This document shows positions 6,283 through 15,176 of a stretch of DNA of 64,000 nucleotides, one piece after another; within the stretch, counting starts at the first letter, position 1, and each line of letters begins with the position of its first letter. Source of the stretch: Vreelandella neptunia (lineage in GTDB: Bacteria > Pseudomonadota > Gammaproteobacteria > Pseudomonadales > Halomonadaceae); NCBI RefSeq assembly GCF_034479615.1, contig NZ_CP140255.1:62001-126000 (forward strand), given 5' to 3'. Position numbers and translations under genes: made by a program. The notes below the pieces were generated by a model that was not told the DNA's origin, did not search any database, and saw only the letters and a program-made list of their open reading frames with translations.

Positions 6283-9129
6283 TTAGCGTTTCGCCGTGCG
6301 TTTTCCTCGCGCCAAGAGCGGGGCTAAGAAGCGGCCGGTATGCGACACATCCTGCTTGGCAATCTGTTCCGGCGTGCCTTCGGCGATAATCTGACCGCCC
6401 CCAGAGCCCCCTTCGGGGCCAAGATCGACAATCCAGTCGGCGGTTTTGATCACATCCAGGTTGTGCTCGATGACCACGATGGTATTGCCGTGATCGCGCA
6501 GGCGGTGAAGTACCGTCAGTAGTTGACGGATATCTTCAAAGTGTAGCCCGGTGGTTGGCTCATCCAAAATATACAGCGTTTTACCGGTATCACGCTTGGC
6601 CAGTTCGCGGGCGAGTTTAACCCGCTGGGCTTCGCCGCCGGAAAGGGTGGTGGCACTTTGCCCCAGGCGGATATAGGAGAGCCCTACATCGAGCAAGGTT
6701 TGCAAACGACGGGCAATCGCCGGTACCGGGCTGAAGAATTCCAGCGCGTCTTCCACCGTCATTGCCAACACTTCGTGGATGGTTTTACCTTTATAGTGGA
6801 TATCCAGGGTTTCGCGGTTGTAGCGTTTGCCCTTACATACATCGCAGGGCACATAGATATCCGGCAGGAAGTGCATCTCTACCTTGATCATGCCTTCGCC
6901 CTGGCACGCCTCGCAGCGCCCACCCTTGACGTTAAAGCTAAAACGACCGGGCTTATAGCCCCGGGAACGCGCTTCCTGGGTGCCCGCAAACAGCTCACGA
7001 ATCGGTGTAAAAATACCCGTATAGGTGGCCGGGTTGGAGCGTGGCGTGCGGCCAATGGGGCTCTGATCGATATCGATGACTTTATCGAGCTGGTCGAGCC
7101 CTTCGATCTTCTCATAGGGCGCGGCGGTCAATGTCGTCGCGCGGTTTAATTCGCGAGCCGCAATGGGCATCAAGGTGCCGTTGATCAGCGTCGATTTACC
7201 TGAGCCGGAAACGCCGGTAATGGCGATAAACAGCCCCAGCGGCAGGCTAAGGGTGACGTTCTGCAGGTTGTTGCCGGTAGCCCCACGCACGATCAGCTGC
7301 TTTTCTGGATTGCCGGGAATGCGGTAGGGCGGCACGGCAATTTCCCGTGAGCCGGAAAGATACTGGCCGGTTAGCGAGTTAGGGTTGTCCATTACGTCCT
7401 GGGGCGTACCCTGGGCGACAATTTCACCACCATGCACACCAGCGCCTGGGCCGATATCCAGTACGTGATCTGCGGCGCGAATGGCGTCTTCATCGTGCTC
7501 TACCACAATCACGGTATTACCCAAGTCACGCAGCCGCTCAAGGGTTTTCAACAGTCGGTCGTTGTCGCGCTGGTGCAAGCCAATCGACGGCTCATCGAGA
7601 ATATACATCACCCCGACCAGACCTGCGCCAATCTGACTGGCTAAGCGGATACGCTGGGCTTCACCACCGGATAGGGTGTCGGCGCTGCGCTCCAGGTTGA
7701 GATAGTCCAGCCCCACGTTAACTAAAAATTCCAGTCGGGCATGGATCTCGTGGACGATCTTGTCGGCGATCTCGCCTTTACGACCCGGCAGTGTAAGGTC
7801 GGCAAAATAGCGCCACGCTTCACCAATTGGGAAACGCACAATCTCGGCGATGTTGTGATCATCTACGTAAACATGGCGTGACTCTTTACGTAGTCGCGAG
7901 CCACTACAGGTCGCACAAGGCTGCACGGCGATGTATTTGGCCAGATCATCGCGCACCATGTTGGATTCGGTTTCCCGGTAGCGGCGCTGCATATTGGGCA
8001 GCACGCCCTCGAAAGCATGCTCGCGGGTGACTTTGCGGCCGCGGTCACCCACATAGACAAACGGGATTTGCTCGTCGCCGCTGCCGTTGAGGATAACCTC
8101 TCGATCATGGCGAGCGAGCTCTTGCCAGGGGGTTTCCAACTCAAAGCCGTAGTGCTTGGCCAGCGCCTGGAGCTGGGTAAAGTAGTAGATATTGCGCCGA
8201 TCCCAGCCTTTTATGACGCCTTCCGCTAGCGACAGCTCCGGGTGGCTGATGAGCTTGTCCGGGTCGAAGTACTGCTGTACACCCAGCCCGTCGCAGGTGG
8301 GGCAGGCGCCCGCCGGGTTGTTGAACGAGAACATCCGCGGCTCTAGCTCCGCCAGCGAGTAGCCACATACCGGGCAGGCAAAGCGCGACGAAAAGGCAAT
8401 GTCTTCGCGCTCACCGTCCATAAAGTGAATCATGGCGGTGCCGTCGGCGAGGTTCAGCGCGGTTTCAAAGGACTCCGCCAAACGTTGGGCAAGGTCGTCG
8501 CGCACTTTGAAGCGGTCAACGACGACGCTGATATCGTGTTTTTTGCGCTTATCCAGCGGTGCGATGTCGTCCAGCTCCAGCACTTGGCCATCGACCAGAG
8601 CGCGCACAAAGCCCTGGGCACGCAGCTCGGCCAGTAACTGTAAATGTTCGCCTTTACGGCCTTTGACTACCGGTGCCAGCAGCATCAATTTGGTGCCTTC
8701 GGCGAGGTTCATGACCTGATCGACCATCTGCGAGATGGTCTGGGCTTCCAAGTCTTCGCCATGTTCTGGGCATCGGGGCGTCCCGGCACGGGCAAATAGC
8801 AGGCGCAGGTAGTCGTAAATTTCGGTGATAGTGCCCACGGTCGAGCGCGGGTTGTGGGAAGTGGACTTCTGCTCAATGGAGATCGCAGGTGACAGCCCTT
8901 CGATGTGATCCACATCGGGCTTTTCCATCATCGACAGGAACTGGCGCGCATAGGTGGAGAGCGATTCCACGTAGCGGCGTTGCCCCTCGGCGTAAAGGGT
9001 GTCGAACGCTAACGACGATTTACCCGAGCCGGATAGGCCGGTAATCACAATTAGCTTATTACGGGGCAGTTCCACATCGATCTGCTTGAGGTTGTGGGTG
9101 CGGGCACCCCTGACCAGAATGCTGTCCAT
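6283..9129 (-). CDS. uvrA: Excinuclease ABC subunit A
   Basis: UvrA is the damage-recognition ATPase of nucleotide excision repair; it forms a dimer and loads UvrB onto lesions. The 948-residue product has the expected duplicated ABC architecture: Walker [20 protein letters not shown] near residue 32, first signature [16 protein letters not shown] near 490, second Walker [11 protein letters not shown] near 645, second signature [12 protein letters not shown] near 835. Zinc-binding Cys pairs are seen ([17 protein letters not shown] with [10 protein letters not shown]). ATG 9129 is chosen because GAGGTG lies six bases upstream; GTG 9135 would add two residues. It is divergent from the transporter/ssb genes, a common gammaproteobacterial order. 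No canonical LexA box (CTGT-N8-ACAG) was found in its promoter region. Confidence 0.98.
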   Translation of the reverse strand: MDSILVRGARTHNLKQIDVELPRNKLIVITGLSGSGKSSLAFDTLYAEGQRRYVESLSTYARQFLSMMEKPDVDHIEGLSPAISIEQKSTSHNPRSTVGTITEIYDYLRLLFARAGTPRCPEHGEDLEAQTISQMVDQVMNLAEGTKLMLLAPVVKGRKGEHLQLLAELRAQGFVRALVDGQVLELDDIAPLDKRKKHDISVVVDRFKVRDDLAQRLAESFETALNLADGTAMIHFMDGEREDIAFSSRFACPVCGYSLAELEPRMFSFNNPAGACPTCDGLGVQQYFDPDKLISHPELSLAEGVIKGWDRRNIYYFTQLQALAKHYGFELETPWQELARHDREVILNGSGDEQIPFVYVGDRGRKVTREHAFEGVLPNMQRRYRETESNMVRDDLAKYIAVQPCATCSGSRLRKESRHVYVDDHNIAEIVRFPIGEAWRYFADLTLPGRKGEIADKIVHEIHARLEFLVNVGLDYLNLERSADTLSGGEAQRIRLASQIGAGLVGVMYILDEPSIGLHQRDNDRLLKTLERLRDLGNTVIVVEHDEDAIRAADHVLDIGPGAGVHGGEIVAQGTPQDVMDNPNSLTGQYLSGSREIAVPPYRIPGNPEKQLIVRGATGNNLQNVTLSLPLGLFIAITGVSGSGKSTLINGTLMPIAARELNRATTLTAAPYEKIEGLDQLDKVIDIDQSPIGRTPRSNPATYTGIFTPIRELFAGTQEARSRGYKPGRFSFNVKGGRCEACQGEGMIKVEMHFLPDIYVPCDVCKGKRYNRETLDIHYKGKTIHEVLAMTVEDALEFFSPVPAIARRLQTLLDVGLSYIRLGQSATTLSGGEAQRVKLARELAKRDTGKTLYILDEPTTGLHFEDIRQLLTVLHRLRDHGNTIVVIEHNLDVIKTADWIVDLGPEGGSGGGQIIAEGTPEQIAKQDVSHTGRFLAPLLARGKRTAKR

Positions 9130-9159
9130 CAACACCTCGAATCGCGCGGCAAAAGCGCG

Positions 9160-9189
9160 ATTATACGTTTGTCAGCCCCCTCCCGGCAA
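9160..9189 (-). promoter_or_regulatory. Promoter of uvrA
   Basis: On the minus strand, TTGCCG (9189-9184) and a perfect TATAAT (9165-9160) are separated by 18 bp. The untranslated leader then holds a 7-bp hairpin (ATCGCGC/GCGCGAT, 9141-9161). Confidence 0.6.
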
Positions 9190-9222
9190 AACAGCTTTCA
9201 TAACCTGCGGCAACTCGCGACG

Positions 9223-9251
9223 TTTCCAGCGTCAGCCCAAACCGCTAGAAT
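9223..9251 (+). promoter_or_regulatory. Promoter of the MFS transporter gene
   Basis: TTTCCA (9223-9228) and TAGAAT (9246-9251) are separated by 17 bp; four and five of six positions match consensus. It lies back to back with the uvrA promoter. Confidence 0.45.
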
Positions 9252-9312
9252 AGAGGATTGTCACAATTCACACTGACTCACCACATGCTTAACCACCATA
9301 TAAAAGGGCATT

Positions 9313-10692
9313 ATGCGCAAGGTTTCCGCACTATTGCTGGCCTCTGAACGTCGTGCGATCAGTGGATTGGCCGGGCTTTATGCATCGCGCATGCTGGGTC
9401 TGTTTATGGTGCTGCCGGTGTTGGCGCTGTATGCCGACACCCTTGAGGGCTCGACCCCGCTATTGGTAGGCGTGGCGCTGGGTATTTATGGTTTAACCCA
9501 GGCGACGTTGCAAATTCCGTTTGGGCTTCTTTCCGATCGCATTGGCCGCAAACGGGTAATTGCCATAGGGCTGGTGATTTTTGCCCTCGGCAGCGTGATC
9601 GCTGCGCTTTCCGATACTATTGCCGGCATTATTGCTGGGCGAGCGCTGCAGGGCTGCGGCGCTGTGGCCGCGGCGATTATGGCGCTGCTGGCGGATCAAA
9701 CCCGTGAAGAAGTGCGCACCGCCGCCATGGCGACCATTGGGCTCTCAATTGGCGTGTCGTTTGCCATTGCCATGGTGTTAGGGCCATGGCTTGCCGCCTG
9801 GGCGGGGCTTGCCGGTGTGTTCTGGTTTACCGCGCTGTTAACGCTGGTTGGGCTGCTGGTGCTATGGCGCTGGGTGCCTGCTGCGCCACGGCGGCGACGC
9901 CACCGCGATGTGGGGATGGATCGCCAGCAGTTTAAAAGCGTGATAACCCGTCCCGATTTATGGCGGCTGGATATGTCGATTTTTGCCCTGCACTTAGTGC
10001 TGATGGCGATATTTGTCGCGGTACCTTTTCGCCTGTTAAACGCCGGTGTGGCGATTGAGTATCACGGGCTGGCGTATCTGGGCATTATGGCGCTATCGTT
10101 TGTGGCCATGGTACCGCTGATTATTGTGGCAGAGAAGCAGCAGCGCATGCGCTTGATGTGCTTGGTTGCGATCGGCGCTATTGTGATGAGTTTAGCCGGA
10201 CTGGGGTTGCCACTCTCGCCAAGCTACTGGCTGTTTGTATGGCTATTTGTGTTCTTCACCGGCTTTAACTTGCTGGAAGCGACGCTACCTTCCATGCTCA
10301 GTAAGTTGGCCCCGGCGGGCGCCAAAGGGACTGCTATGGGGGTCTACTCCACCAGCCAATTTTTAGGCGCTTTTTTAGGCGGTACGCTAGGTGGCTTGCT
10401 GGCTCACTACGGCGGCCTCAACGCAGTCTTTATTGGCTGTGCTGGGCTTGCGCTATGCTGGTGGATCGCCATGTGGCGGATGCCCGCGCCGCCCCCACTC
10501 TCTAGCGAAGTGGTGGCGCTACACGAGACCCAGGCAGATGCGCTCGACCTGTTGATGGAACATTTAGCCGAAGTGGTCGGCGTGGAAGACGTCATGGTGG
10601 TGCCGGAAGAGCGTTTGGTCTATCTAAAGGTGAACCGCCAACAGCTCGATCAGGCGGCATTGAACAAGCTCATGGCACCCCCAAAATCTTAA
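9313..10692 (+). CDS. YajR-like MFS transporter
   Basis: A 459-residue inner-membrane protein with about twelve hydrophobic segments and the MFS motif A GLLSDRIGRKR near residue 72. After the last membrane helix a soluble tail of about 70 residues (from ETQADALDLL to the end) looks like the small C-terminal ferredoxin-like domain of YajR. Substrate is unknown; proton-driven efflux is the family default. RBS is AAAGGGCATT before ATG. Position between uvrA and ssb is conserved in many gammaproteobacteria, but no functional link is known to me. The gene is followed by ssb after 72 bp, with a possible weak promoter in between. Confidence 0.88.
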   Translation: MRKVSALLLASERRAISGLAGLYASRMLGLFMVLPVLALYADTLEGSTPLLVGVALGIYGLTQATLQIPFGLLSDRIGRKRVIAIGLVIFALGSVIAALSDTIAGIIAGRALQGCGAVAAAIMALLADQTREEVRTAAMATIGLSIGVSFAIAMVLGPWLAAWAGLAGVFWFTALLTLVGLLVLWRWVPAAPRRRRHRDVGMDRQQFKSVITRPDLWRLDMSIFALHLVLMAIFVAVPFRLLNAGVAIEYHGLAYLGIMALSFVAMVPLIIVAEKQQRMRLMCLVAIGAIVMSLAGLGLPLSPSYWLFVWLFVFFTGFNLLEATLPSMLSKLAPAGAKGTAMGVYSTSQFLGAFLGGTLGGLLAHYGGLNAVFIGCAGLALCWWIAMWRMPAPPPLSSEVVALHETQADALDLLMEHLAEVVGVEDVMVVPEERLVYLKVNRQQLDQAALNKLMAPPKS

Positions 10693-10764
10693 CCCAGCCT
10701 TGCCGATGAAGTGTGGCGGCGGTTGGCAATACACTTTACATGACAGCTATTAAAGGAGCGCCTT

Positions 10765-11403
10765 ATGGCTCGCGGCATTAACAAGGTCATTCTGATTGGC
10801 AACCTCGGGCAGGATCCAGAGGTGCGTTTCACCCCCAGCGGCACCGCCGTGGCCAATTTAAATCTGGCCACCACCGATACCTGGATGGATCGCCAGAGCG
10901 GTCAGCGCCAAGAGCGCACCGAGTGGCACCGGGTGGTGATGTTCAATAAAACCGCTGAAATCGCCCAGCAGTACCTGAAAAAAGGCTCCAAAGTCTATAT
11001 TGAAGGGCGCCTGCAAACCCGTAAATGGCAGGATCAGAACGGTCAGGATCGCTACTCGACGGAAATCGTCGCCAACGATATGCAGATGCTTGATGGTCGC
11101 AGCGGTGACTTCCAAGGCGGCGCTCCGCAAAATAACTATCCTCAGAATGCTCCTCAGAACGCCCCCCAAAATGCACCGGCTCAAAACAGCCCCGCACATA
11201 GCAACCAGGGCGGTGGTTATCCCCCTCAGGGTGGGGCGCCCCAAGGCGGTAATAACTACCCCGGCGGGCAGAGTCCACAGCAGCCGCCTCGCCCAGCGCC
11301 GCAGCAGGGCAATCAAGCACCGAAGCCCAACCAGCAGAACAGCAGCTACGGCGCTCCAGATCCGGGTAACTTCGACGACTTCGACGATGAGATCCCATTC
11401 TGA
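10765..11403 (+). CDS. ssb: Single-stranded DNA-binding protein
   Basis: SSB coats single-stranded DNA in replication, repair and recombination and recruits partners through its C-terminal tip. The 212-residue protein has the OB fold in residues 1-110 (starts [19 protein letters not shown], with [12 protein letters not shown]), then a long linker rich in Gln, Asn, Pro and Gly, including a repeated APQN stretch, and ends in an acidic tip DDFDDEIPF, the site that binds partner proteins. It is somewhat longer than E. coli SSB (178) because of the linker. ATG is preceded by AAAGGAGCGCCTT. The repeat-rich linker (about 11125-11345) is likely to vary in length between strains. Confidence 0.97.
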   Translation: MARGINKVILIGNLGQDPEVRFTPSGTAVANLNLATTDTWMDRQSGQRQERTEWHRVVMFNKTAEIAQQYLKKGSKVYIEGRLQTRKWQDQNGQDRYSTEIVANDMQMLDGRSGDFQGGAPQNNYPQNAPQNAPQNAPAQNSPAHSNQGGGYPPQGGAPQGGNNYPGGQSPQQPPRPAPQQGNQAPKPNQQNSSYGAPDPGNFDDFDDEIPF

Positions 11404-11455
11404 GGACGCTATTCGCCGCGCAGCATAGGGCTGGGCGTTATAGGGGGGAGGTGTC

Positions 11456-12346
11456 TTGAAGCTGTTAATATTGGATGCCGGACACTGCTTAAGCTTGGCG
11501 CTGGCCCGGGAAGCAAGCCGTCGCGCCGATACAGAGTTAGTCATAGAGCAAGGGACGACCATCACGTCATCGCGGCTTGAGGCGATAGCCCCTGACGCCG
11601 TGATTATTCCACCGTTGGCCCACCCGCTTAACATGGCGCCAGCGGATGTGACGGCACATGCCGATGCGGTAGATCTCTGTTTGGATGCCTGCCAATCGCA
11701 AGACGTGGCGTTGATATGGTGTGTCTCCGATCAGCTCTACGAAGACGGTTTGGATGTCCCCATTGATGAGCATGTGGTGCCTGCACCGCGAGATGATAGC
11801 TTGCGCCGTCTGGTGCAGACCGGTGATCGCGTCCGTGCGGAGTTTCAGCGTCATTTGATTGTGCGCTTAGGCCCGCTGTTTGCACTGGAAGGCAGTCATG
11901 CGTGGCTTAACGACATCATTGATAACTTGGTGCTCGGGAAGGCGGTGCGTGCCGCGGAAGATGTGATTTTTTGCCCGACCTCTGCAGATGCTGTCGCCAT
12001 GGCGCTGATTGGCATGCTACAGCAGCAGGTCAGCGGTGCTGAGGCCTGGGGGGCTTATCATCTTGCTGGCACCGAACCGGTCAGCGCCTTTACCTTTACT
12101 TCCATGGTGCGCACCCAGCTGTTAACGCACCTTGAGGGGCGCGGCGAGCAGATTACTCTGGGTGAAGTTCAGCCGCTTAAACACCACCATGATGCTAAGC
12201 TGCGGCGCGTTTTGAACTGCCGACGTGTGCTGGATGTCTTTGGCGTTCACCAGAAACCATGGCGCTTAGAGGCTGGGCGTATGCTGGATGCGTGGTGTTT
12301 AACCCGTGAAAATAATCGTGTCAGCGATACAGGAGCGTCGGCTTGA
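11456..12346 (+). CDS. RmlD-like, sugar-nucleotide-reductase-related protein
   Basis: A 296-residue protein with a weak Rossmann-like pattern: MKLLILDAG at the start, WCVSDQLYEDG near residue 90 as in dTDP-4-dehydrorhamnose reductases, and IVRLGPLFA near 140. The glycine-rich GxxGxxG nucleotide motif of true RmlD is absent (DAGHCLSLA), and no YxxxK catalytic pair is visible, so it may be non-catalytic or act on something else. It starts with TTG, supported by a very strong Shine-Dalgarno (GGGGGGAGGTG). Its stop overlaps the TTG start of plsC by four bases, so the two are translationally coupled. The role is unknown. Confidence 0.65.
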   Translation: MKLLILDAGHCLSLALAREASRRADTELVIEQGTTITSSRLEAIAPDAVIIPPLAHPLNMAPADVTAHADAVDLCLDACQSQDVALIWCVSDQLYEDGLDVPIDEHVVPAPRDDSLRRLVQTGDRVRAEFQRHLIVRLGPLFALEGSHAWLNDIIDNLVLGKAVRAAEDVIFCPTSADAVAMALIGMLQQQVSGAEAWGAYHLAGTEPVSAFTFTSMVRTQLLTHLEGRGEQITLGEVQPLKHHHDAKLRRVLNCRRVLDVFGVHQKPWRLEAGRMLDAWCLTRENNRVSDTGASA

Positions 12347-13077
12347 TAAATGTGGTTCGCAGCTTGGTCTTTTATGCTGGCTATTTTTTGGCCATGCTGA
12401 TGATCGGCATTCTGTTTTTGCCCATTGCGCCGTTTCTTCCGCTGTCTGGCCGCTACCGCTTACTCAATTTGTATAACTACTTTTTGATGGTGTGGTTTCG
12501 TATTGCCTGTGGAGTGCGTTACGACATTCAAGGGCGGGAAAATCTGCCCAGTGGCCCCTGTGTGATTCAAGCCAACCACCAGTGTGAGTGGGAAACCGTG
12601 TTTCTGCAGGTCATGAAGCCGCCGGTATGTACCGTACTGAAACGAGAATTACTGCGCCTTCCCATTTTTGGTTGGGGGTTGCGCTTACTGCGCCCTATCA
12701 GTTTGGATCGCTCAAAACCTGCGCGGGCGATGAAGCAAGTGCTCACTCAAGGTGTCGAGCGTTTGGGTACAGGGCTTTCGGTACTGATTTTTCCGGAAGG
12801 GACGCGGGTAGATCCCGGCATCCGTAAACGCTATAACAAAAGTGGCAGCGTGGTGGCGTGTCGTGCGGGGGTGCCGGTCTTGCCGGTGGCCCACAACGCT
12901 GGCGAGCGCTGGCCAGGCCGCCACTGGGTTAAGCGGCCAGGCGTACTACGTGTGCGCATTGGTAAGCCGATTGAGACAGAAGGCCGTATGCCCGATGAAG
13001 TGCTCGCAGACGTCGAGGCGTGGATTGAGGCACAGTTACAGGAAATTTCAGACGTGCCGCGACCTATCTCTCGCTAA
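12343..13077 (+). CDS. plsC: 1-acyl-sn-glycerol-3-phosphate acyltransferase family protein
   Basis: Transfers an acyl chain to lysophosphatidic acid, the second step of phospholipid synthesis, at the inner membrane. The 244-residue protein has an N-terminal membrane segment (about 8-30), the acyl acceptor/catalytic block NHQCEWE near residue 80, and the FPEGTR motif near residue 147. The catalytic HX4D appears as HX4E, a variant I recall in proteobacterial paralogues, so the exact substrate is less certain. It begins with TTG overlapping the previous stop (TTGA). A hairpin terminator shared with fabB follows. Neighbouring fabA/fabB fits a lipid context. Confidence 0.85.
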   Translation: MINVVRSLVFYAGYFLAMLMIGILFLPIAPFLPLSGRYRLLNLYNYFLMVWFRIACGVRYDIQGRENLPSGPCVIQANHQCEWETVFLQVMKPPVCTVLKRELLRLPIFGWGLRLLRPISLDRSKPARAMKQVLTQGVERLGTGLSVLIFPEGTRVDPGIRKRYNKSGSVVACRAGVPVLPVAHNAGERWPGRHWVKRPGVLRVRIGKPIETEGRMPDEVLADVEAWIEAQLQEISDVPRPISR

Positions 13078-13102
13078 CAGCATTCTGACTGCAATATGAA
13101 AA

Positions 13103-13125
13103 CGGCGCCCACTGGGCGCCGCTTT
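13103..13125. terminator. Bidirectional terminator between plsC and fabB
   Basis: An 8-bp stem CGGCGCCC/GGGCGCCG with a 3-nt loop is followed by CTTTT on the plus strand and by TTTTC on the minus strand, so it can serve both convergent genes. Confidence 0.8.
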
Positions 13126-13147
13126 TATGCTCACCATATGAGTAGCG

Positions 13148-14365
13148 TTAGTCGTTAAAACGCTGGAAGACTAAGCACGCATTGGTGCCGCCAAAGCCGA
13201 AGCTATTAGACAAGGCGCGCTCTATCGTCACGTCATCGCGGCGTTCGGTGACAATATCAAAGCCGTCGGCCTGCTCATCCAAATCGGTGATATTTGCTGA
13301 AGCGGCAACAAAGTTGTGCTGCATCATCAGCAGCGAATAGATCGCTTCCTGTACCCCGGTAGCCCCCAGGGAGTGGCCGGTGAGCGATTTTGTCGAGCTC
13401 ATGGCGGGCGTTGTATTACCAAACACTTCGCGTATCGCTTTCAGCTCGGCAACATCGCCTACGGGCGTCGAAGTACCGTGGGTATTGATGTAATCAATAT
13501 CACCGTCGACCGTTGCCATCGCTTGGCGCATGCAACGCATCGCACCTTCGCCCGAAGGGGCGACCATGTCATGGCCATCAGAAGTGGCGCCGTAACCCAC
13601 CAGTTCGCCATAGATCTTGGCGCCGCGGGCTTTGGCGTGCTCGAGCTCTTCCAGCACCAGCATGCCTCCTCCGCCAGCAATCACAAAGCCGTCGCGCGCC
13701 TGGTCGTAAGGGCGCGAAGCCTGTTCAGGGGTGTCATTGTAGTGGGTAGAGAGAGCGCCCATGGCATCAAACAGGCAGGAGAGCGTCCAGTGCTCCTCTT
13801 CGCCGCCACCGGCAAACACCACATCCTGCTTATTAAGCTGAATTTGCTCCATCGCGCTGCCAATACAGTGCGCTGAAGTCGCACAGGCAGAGGAGATAGA
13901 GTAATTGATGCCTTTGATCTTGAACGGCGTTGCCAGGCACGCGGAAACGGTGCTGCCCATTGTCCGGGTAACGCGATAAGGTCCAACGCGGCGCAGACCT
14001 TTTTCACGTAGTACGTCAGCTGCTTCAACCTGATTAGCGCTTGATGCACCGCCTGAGCCGGCAATAAGACCAGTACGTTCGTTGGATACCTGTTCTTCGC
14101 TCAGCCCAGCATCTTCGATGGCCTGGGCCATAGAGACATACGCATAGGCAGCCGCGTCGCCCATAAAGCGGCGCAGTTTGCGGTCGATGAGTGCGTCAAG
14201 ATCAATATCGACGCTGCCTGCAACATGGCTACGAAAGCCACGCTCGGCATACTCTTCCTTAAAACTAATACCGCTACGCCCAGTTTTGAGCGCATCCAGA
14301 ACCTGTCGTTGGTCGTTGCCAAGGCACGATACGATGCCAAGGCCGGTGACTACCACTCGTCGCAT
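13148..14365 (-). CDS. fabB: Beta-ketoacyl-ACP synthase I
   Basis: Condenses malonyl-ACP with acyl-ACP and is needed to elongate the cis-3-decenoyl intermediate made by FabA, hence for unsaturated fatty acids. From ATG 14365 (perfect AGGAGG upstream) the product has 405 residues, starting [14 protein letters not shown]. The active-site Cys lies in [13 protein letters not shown] near residue 163, and the two catalytic His in [11 protein letters not shown] (about 298) and [11 protein letters not shown] (about 333). The C-terminus [14 protein letters not shown] is typical. It sits 13 bp after fabA, in one operon. Confidence 0.97.
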   Translation of the reverse strand: MRRVVVTGLGIVSCLGNDQRQVLDALKTGRSGISFKEEYAERGFRSHVAGSVDIDLDALIDRKLRRFMGDAAAYAYVSMAQAIEDAGLSEEQVSNERTGLIAGSGGASSANQVEAADVLREKGLRRVGPYRVTRTMGSTVSACLATPFKIKGINYSISSACATSAHCIGSAMEQIQLNKQDVVFAGGGEEEHWTLSCLFDAMGALSTHYNDTPEQASRPYDQARDGFVIAGGGGMLVLEELEHAKARGAKIYGELVGYGATSDGHDMVAPSGEGAMRCMRQAMATVDGDIDYINTHGTSTPVGDVAELKAIREVFGNTTPAMSSTKSLTGHSLGATGVQEAIYSLLMMQHNFVAASANITDLDEQADGFDIVTERRDDVTIERALSNSFGFGGTNACLVFQRFND

Positions 14366-14378
14366 GGGAGCCTCCTGT

Positions 14379-14894
14379 TTAGAAATTCGCAGTGGAGGTA
14401 AATAGGCCAACGCGCAGATCATTAGCCTGATAAATGTCGCGTCCGTCGACGGTTACGGTGCCGTCGGCGATACCCAAGATAAGACGTCGGGTAATAATAC
14501 GCTTAATATTAATGCTATAGGTCACTTTTTGTGCATCCGGCAGAATCTGTCCGCTGAATTTAACTTCGCCGCAACCAAGCGCACGTCCGCGACCTGGGTG
14601 GCCTAGCCAGCCCAAATAAAACCCAACGAGCTGCCACATAGCGTCTAATCCTAAACAGCCAGGCATGACGGGATCGCCAGGAAAGTGGCAATCAAAGAAC
14701 CACAAGTCAGGCGTGATATCCAGCTCGGCGATCAGTTCGCCCTTGCCATGCTCACCGCCTTCTTCGTGAATGTGCTTGATACGATCAAGCATCAGCATGT
14801 TAGGAGCCGGGAGCTGTGCATTGCCGGGGCCGAATAGCTCGCCGCGGGAGCAGGCCAGCAGTTCTTCGCGATCAAAGGAATGTTGCTTGGTCAC
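14379..14894 (-). CDS. fabA: 3-hydroxydecanoyl-ACP dehydratase/isomerase
   Basis: Dehydrates 3-hydroxydecanoyl-ACP and isomerises the trans-2 to the cis-3 double bond, the branch point to unsaturated fatty acids. The 171-residue product matches the family length; the catalytic His is in [11 protein letters not shown] and the Asp in LGLDAMWQ, about 14 residues later. The start is GTG with only a weak ribosome-binding site (CGGAAC), which may limit translation. It is the first gene of fabA-fabB. No clear FabR- or DesT-like palindrome was found upstream. Confidence 0.97.
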   Translation of the reverse strand: MTKQHSFDREELLACSRGELFGPGNAQLPAPNMLMLDRIKHIHEEGGEHGKGELIAELDITPDLWFFDCHFPGDPVMPGCLGLDAMWQLVGFYLGWLGHPGRGRALGCGEVKFSGQILPDAQKVTYSINIKRIITRRLILGIADGTVTVDGRDIYQANDLRVGLFTSTANF

Positions 14895-15176
14895 TGAATC
14901 GTTCCGAATATCAAATTGGTTGTATGGCTAGTCTACTTCCCGAAACCGCTGAATGCACGTAACAGGCTATTTATCGTCCATAACTAGAGTTTTTCGCGGA
15001 TTGGCCGATAGCACTTCAATGGGCAGCATCTAGTGCAACAGCTGCTGATTGTGCACAATAAACGATTCATTGCCGTAAAATAGGGTATCCAAGTATCTTA
15101 TTAGGCGGCATGATCAGCATGGCACCTAACGCTAATTTTTATTTACGTTAATTTGTATAGGGTATAGCGAATCGCC
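14895..15176. other. fabA / PAS-GGDEF-EAL divergent intergenic region with palindrome
   Basis: This 282-bp region separates two divergent genes and holds no open frame I can support. It contains a perfect 12-bp palindrome, ATTGTGCACAAT at 15048-15059, of the kind bound by dimeric regulators; which protein would bind it is unknown. No consensus promoter stands out on either strand. Confidence 0.4.
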
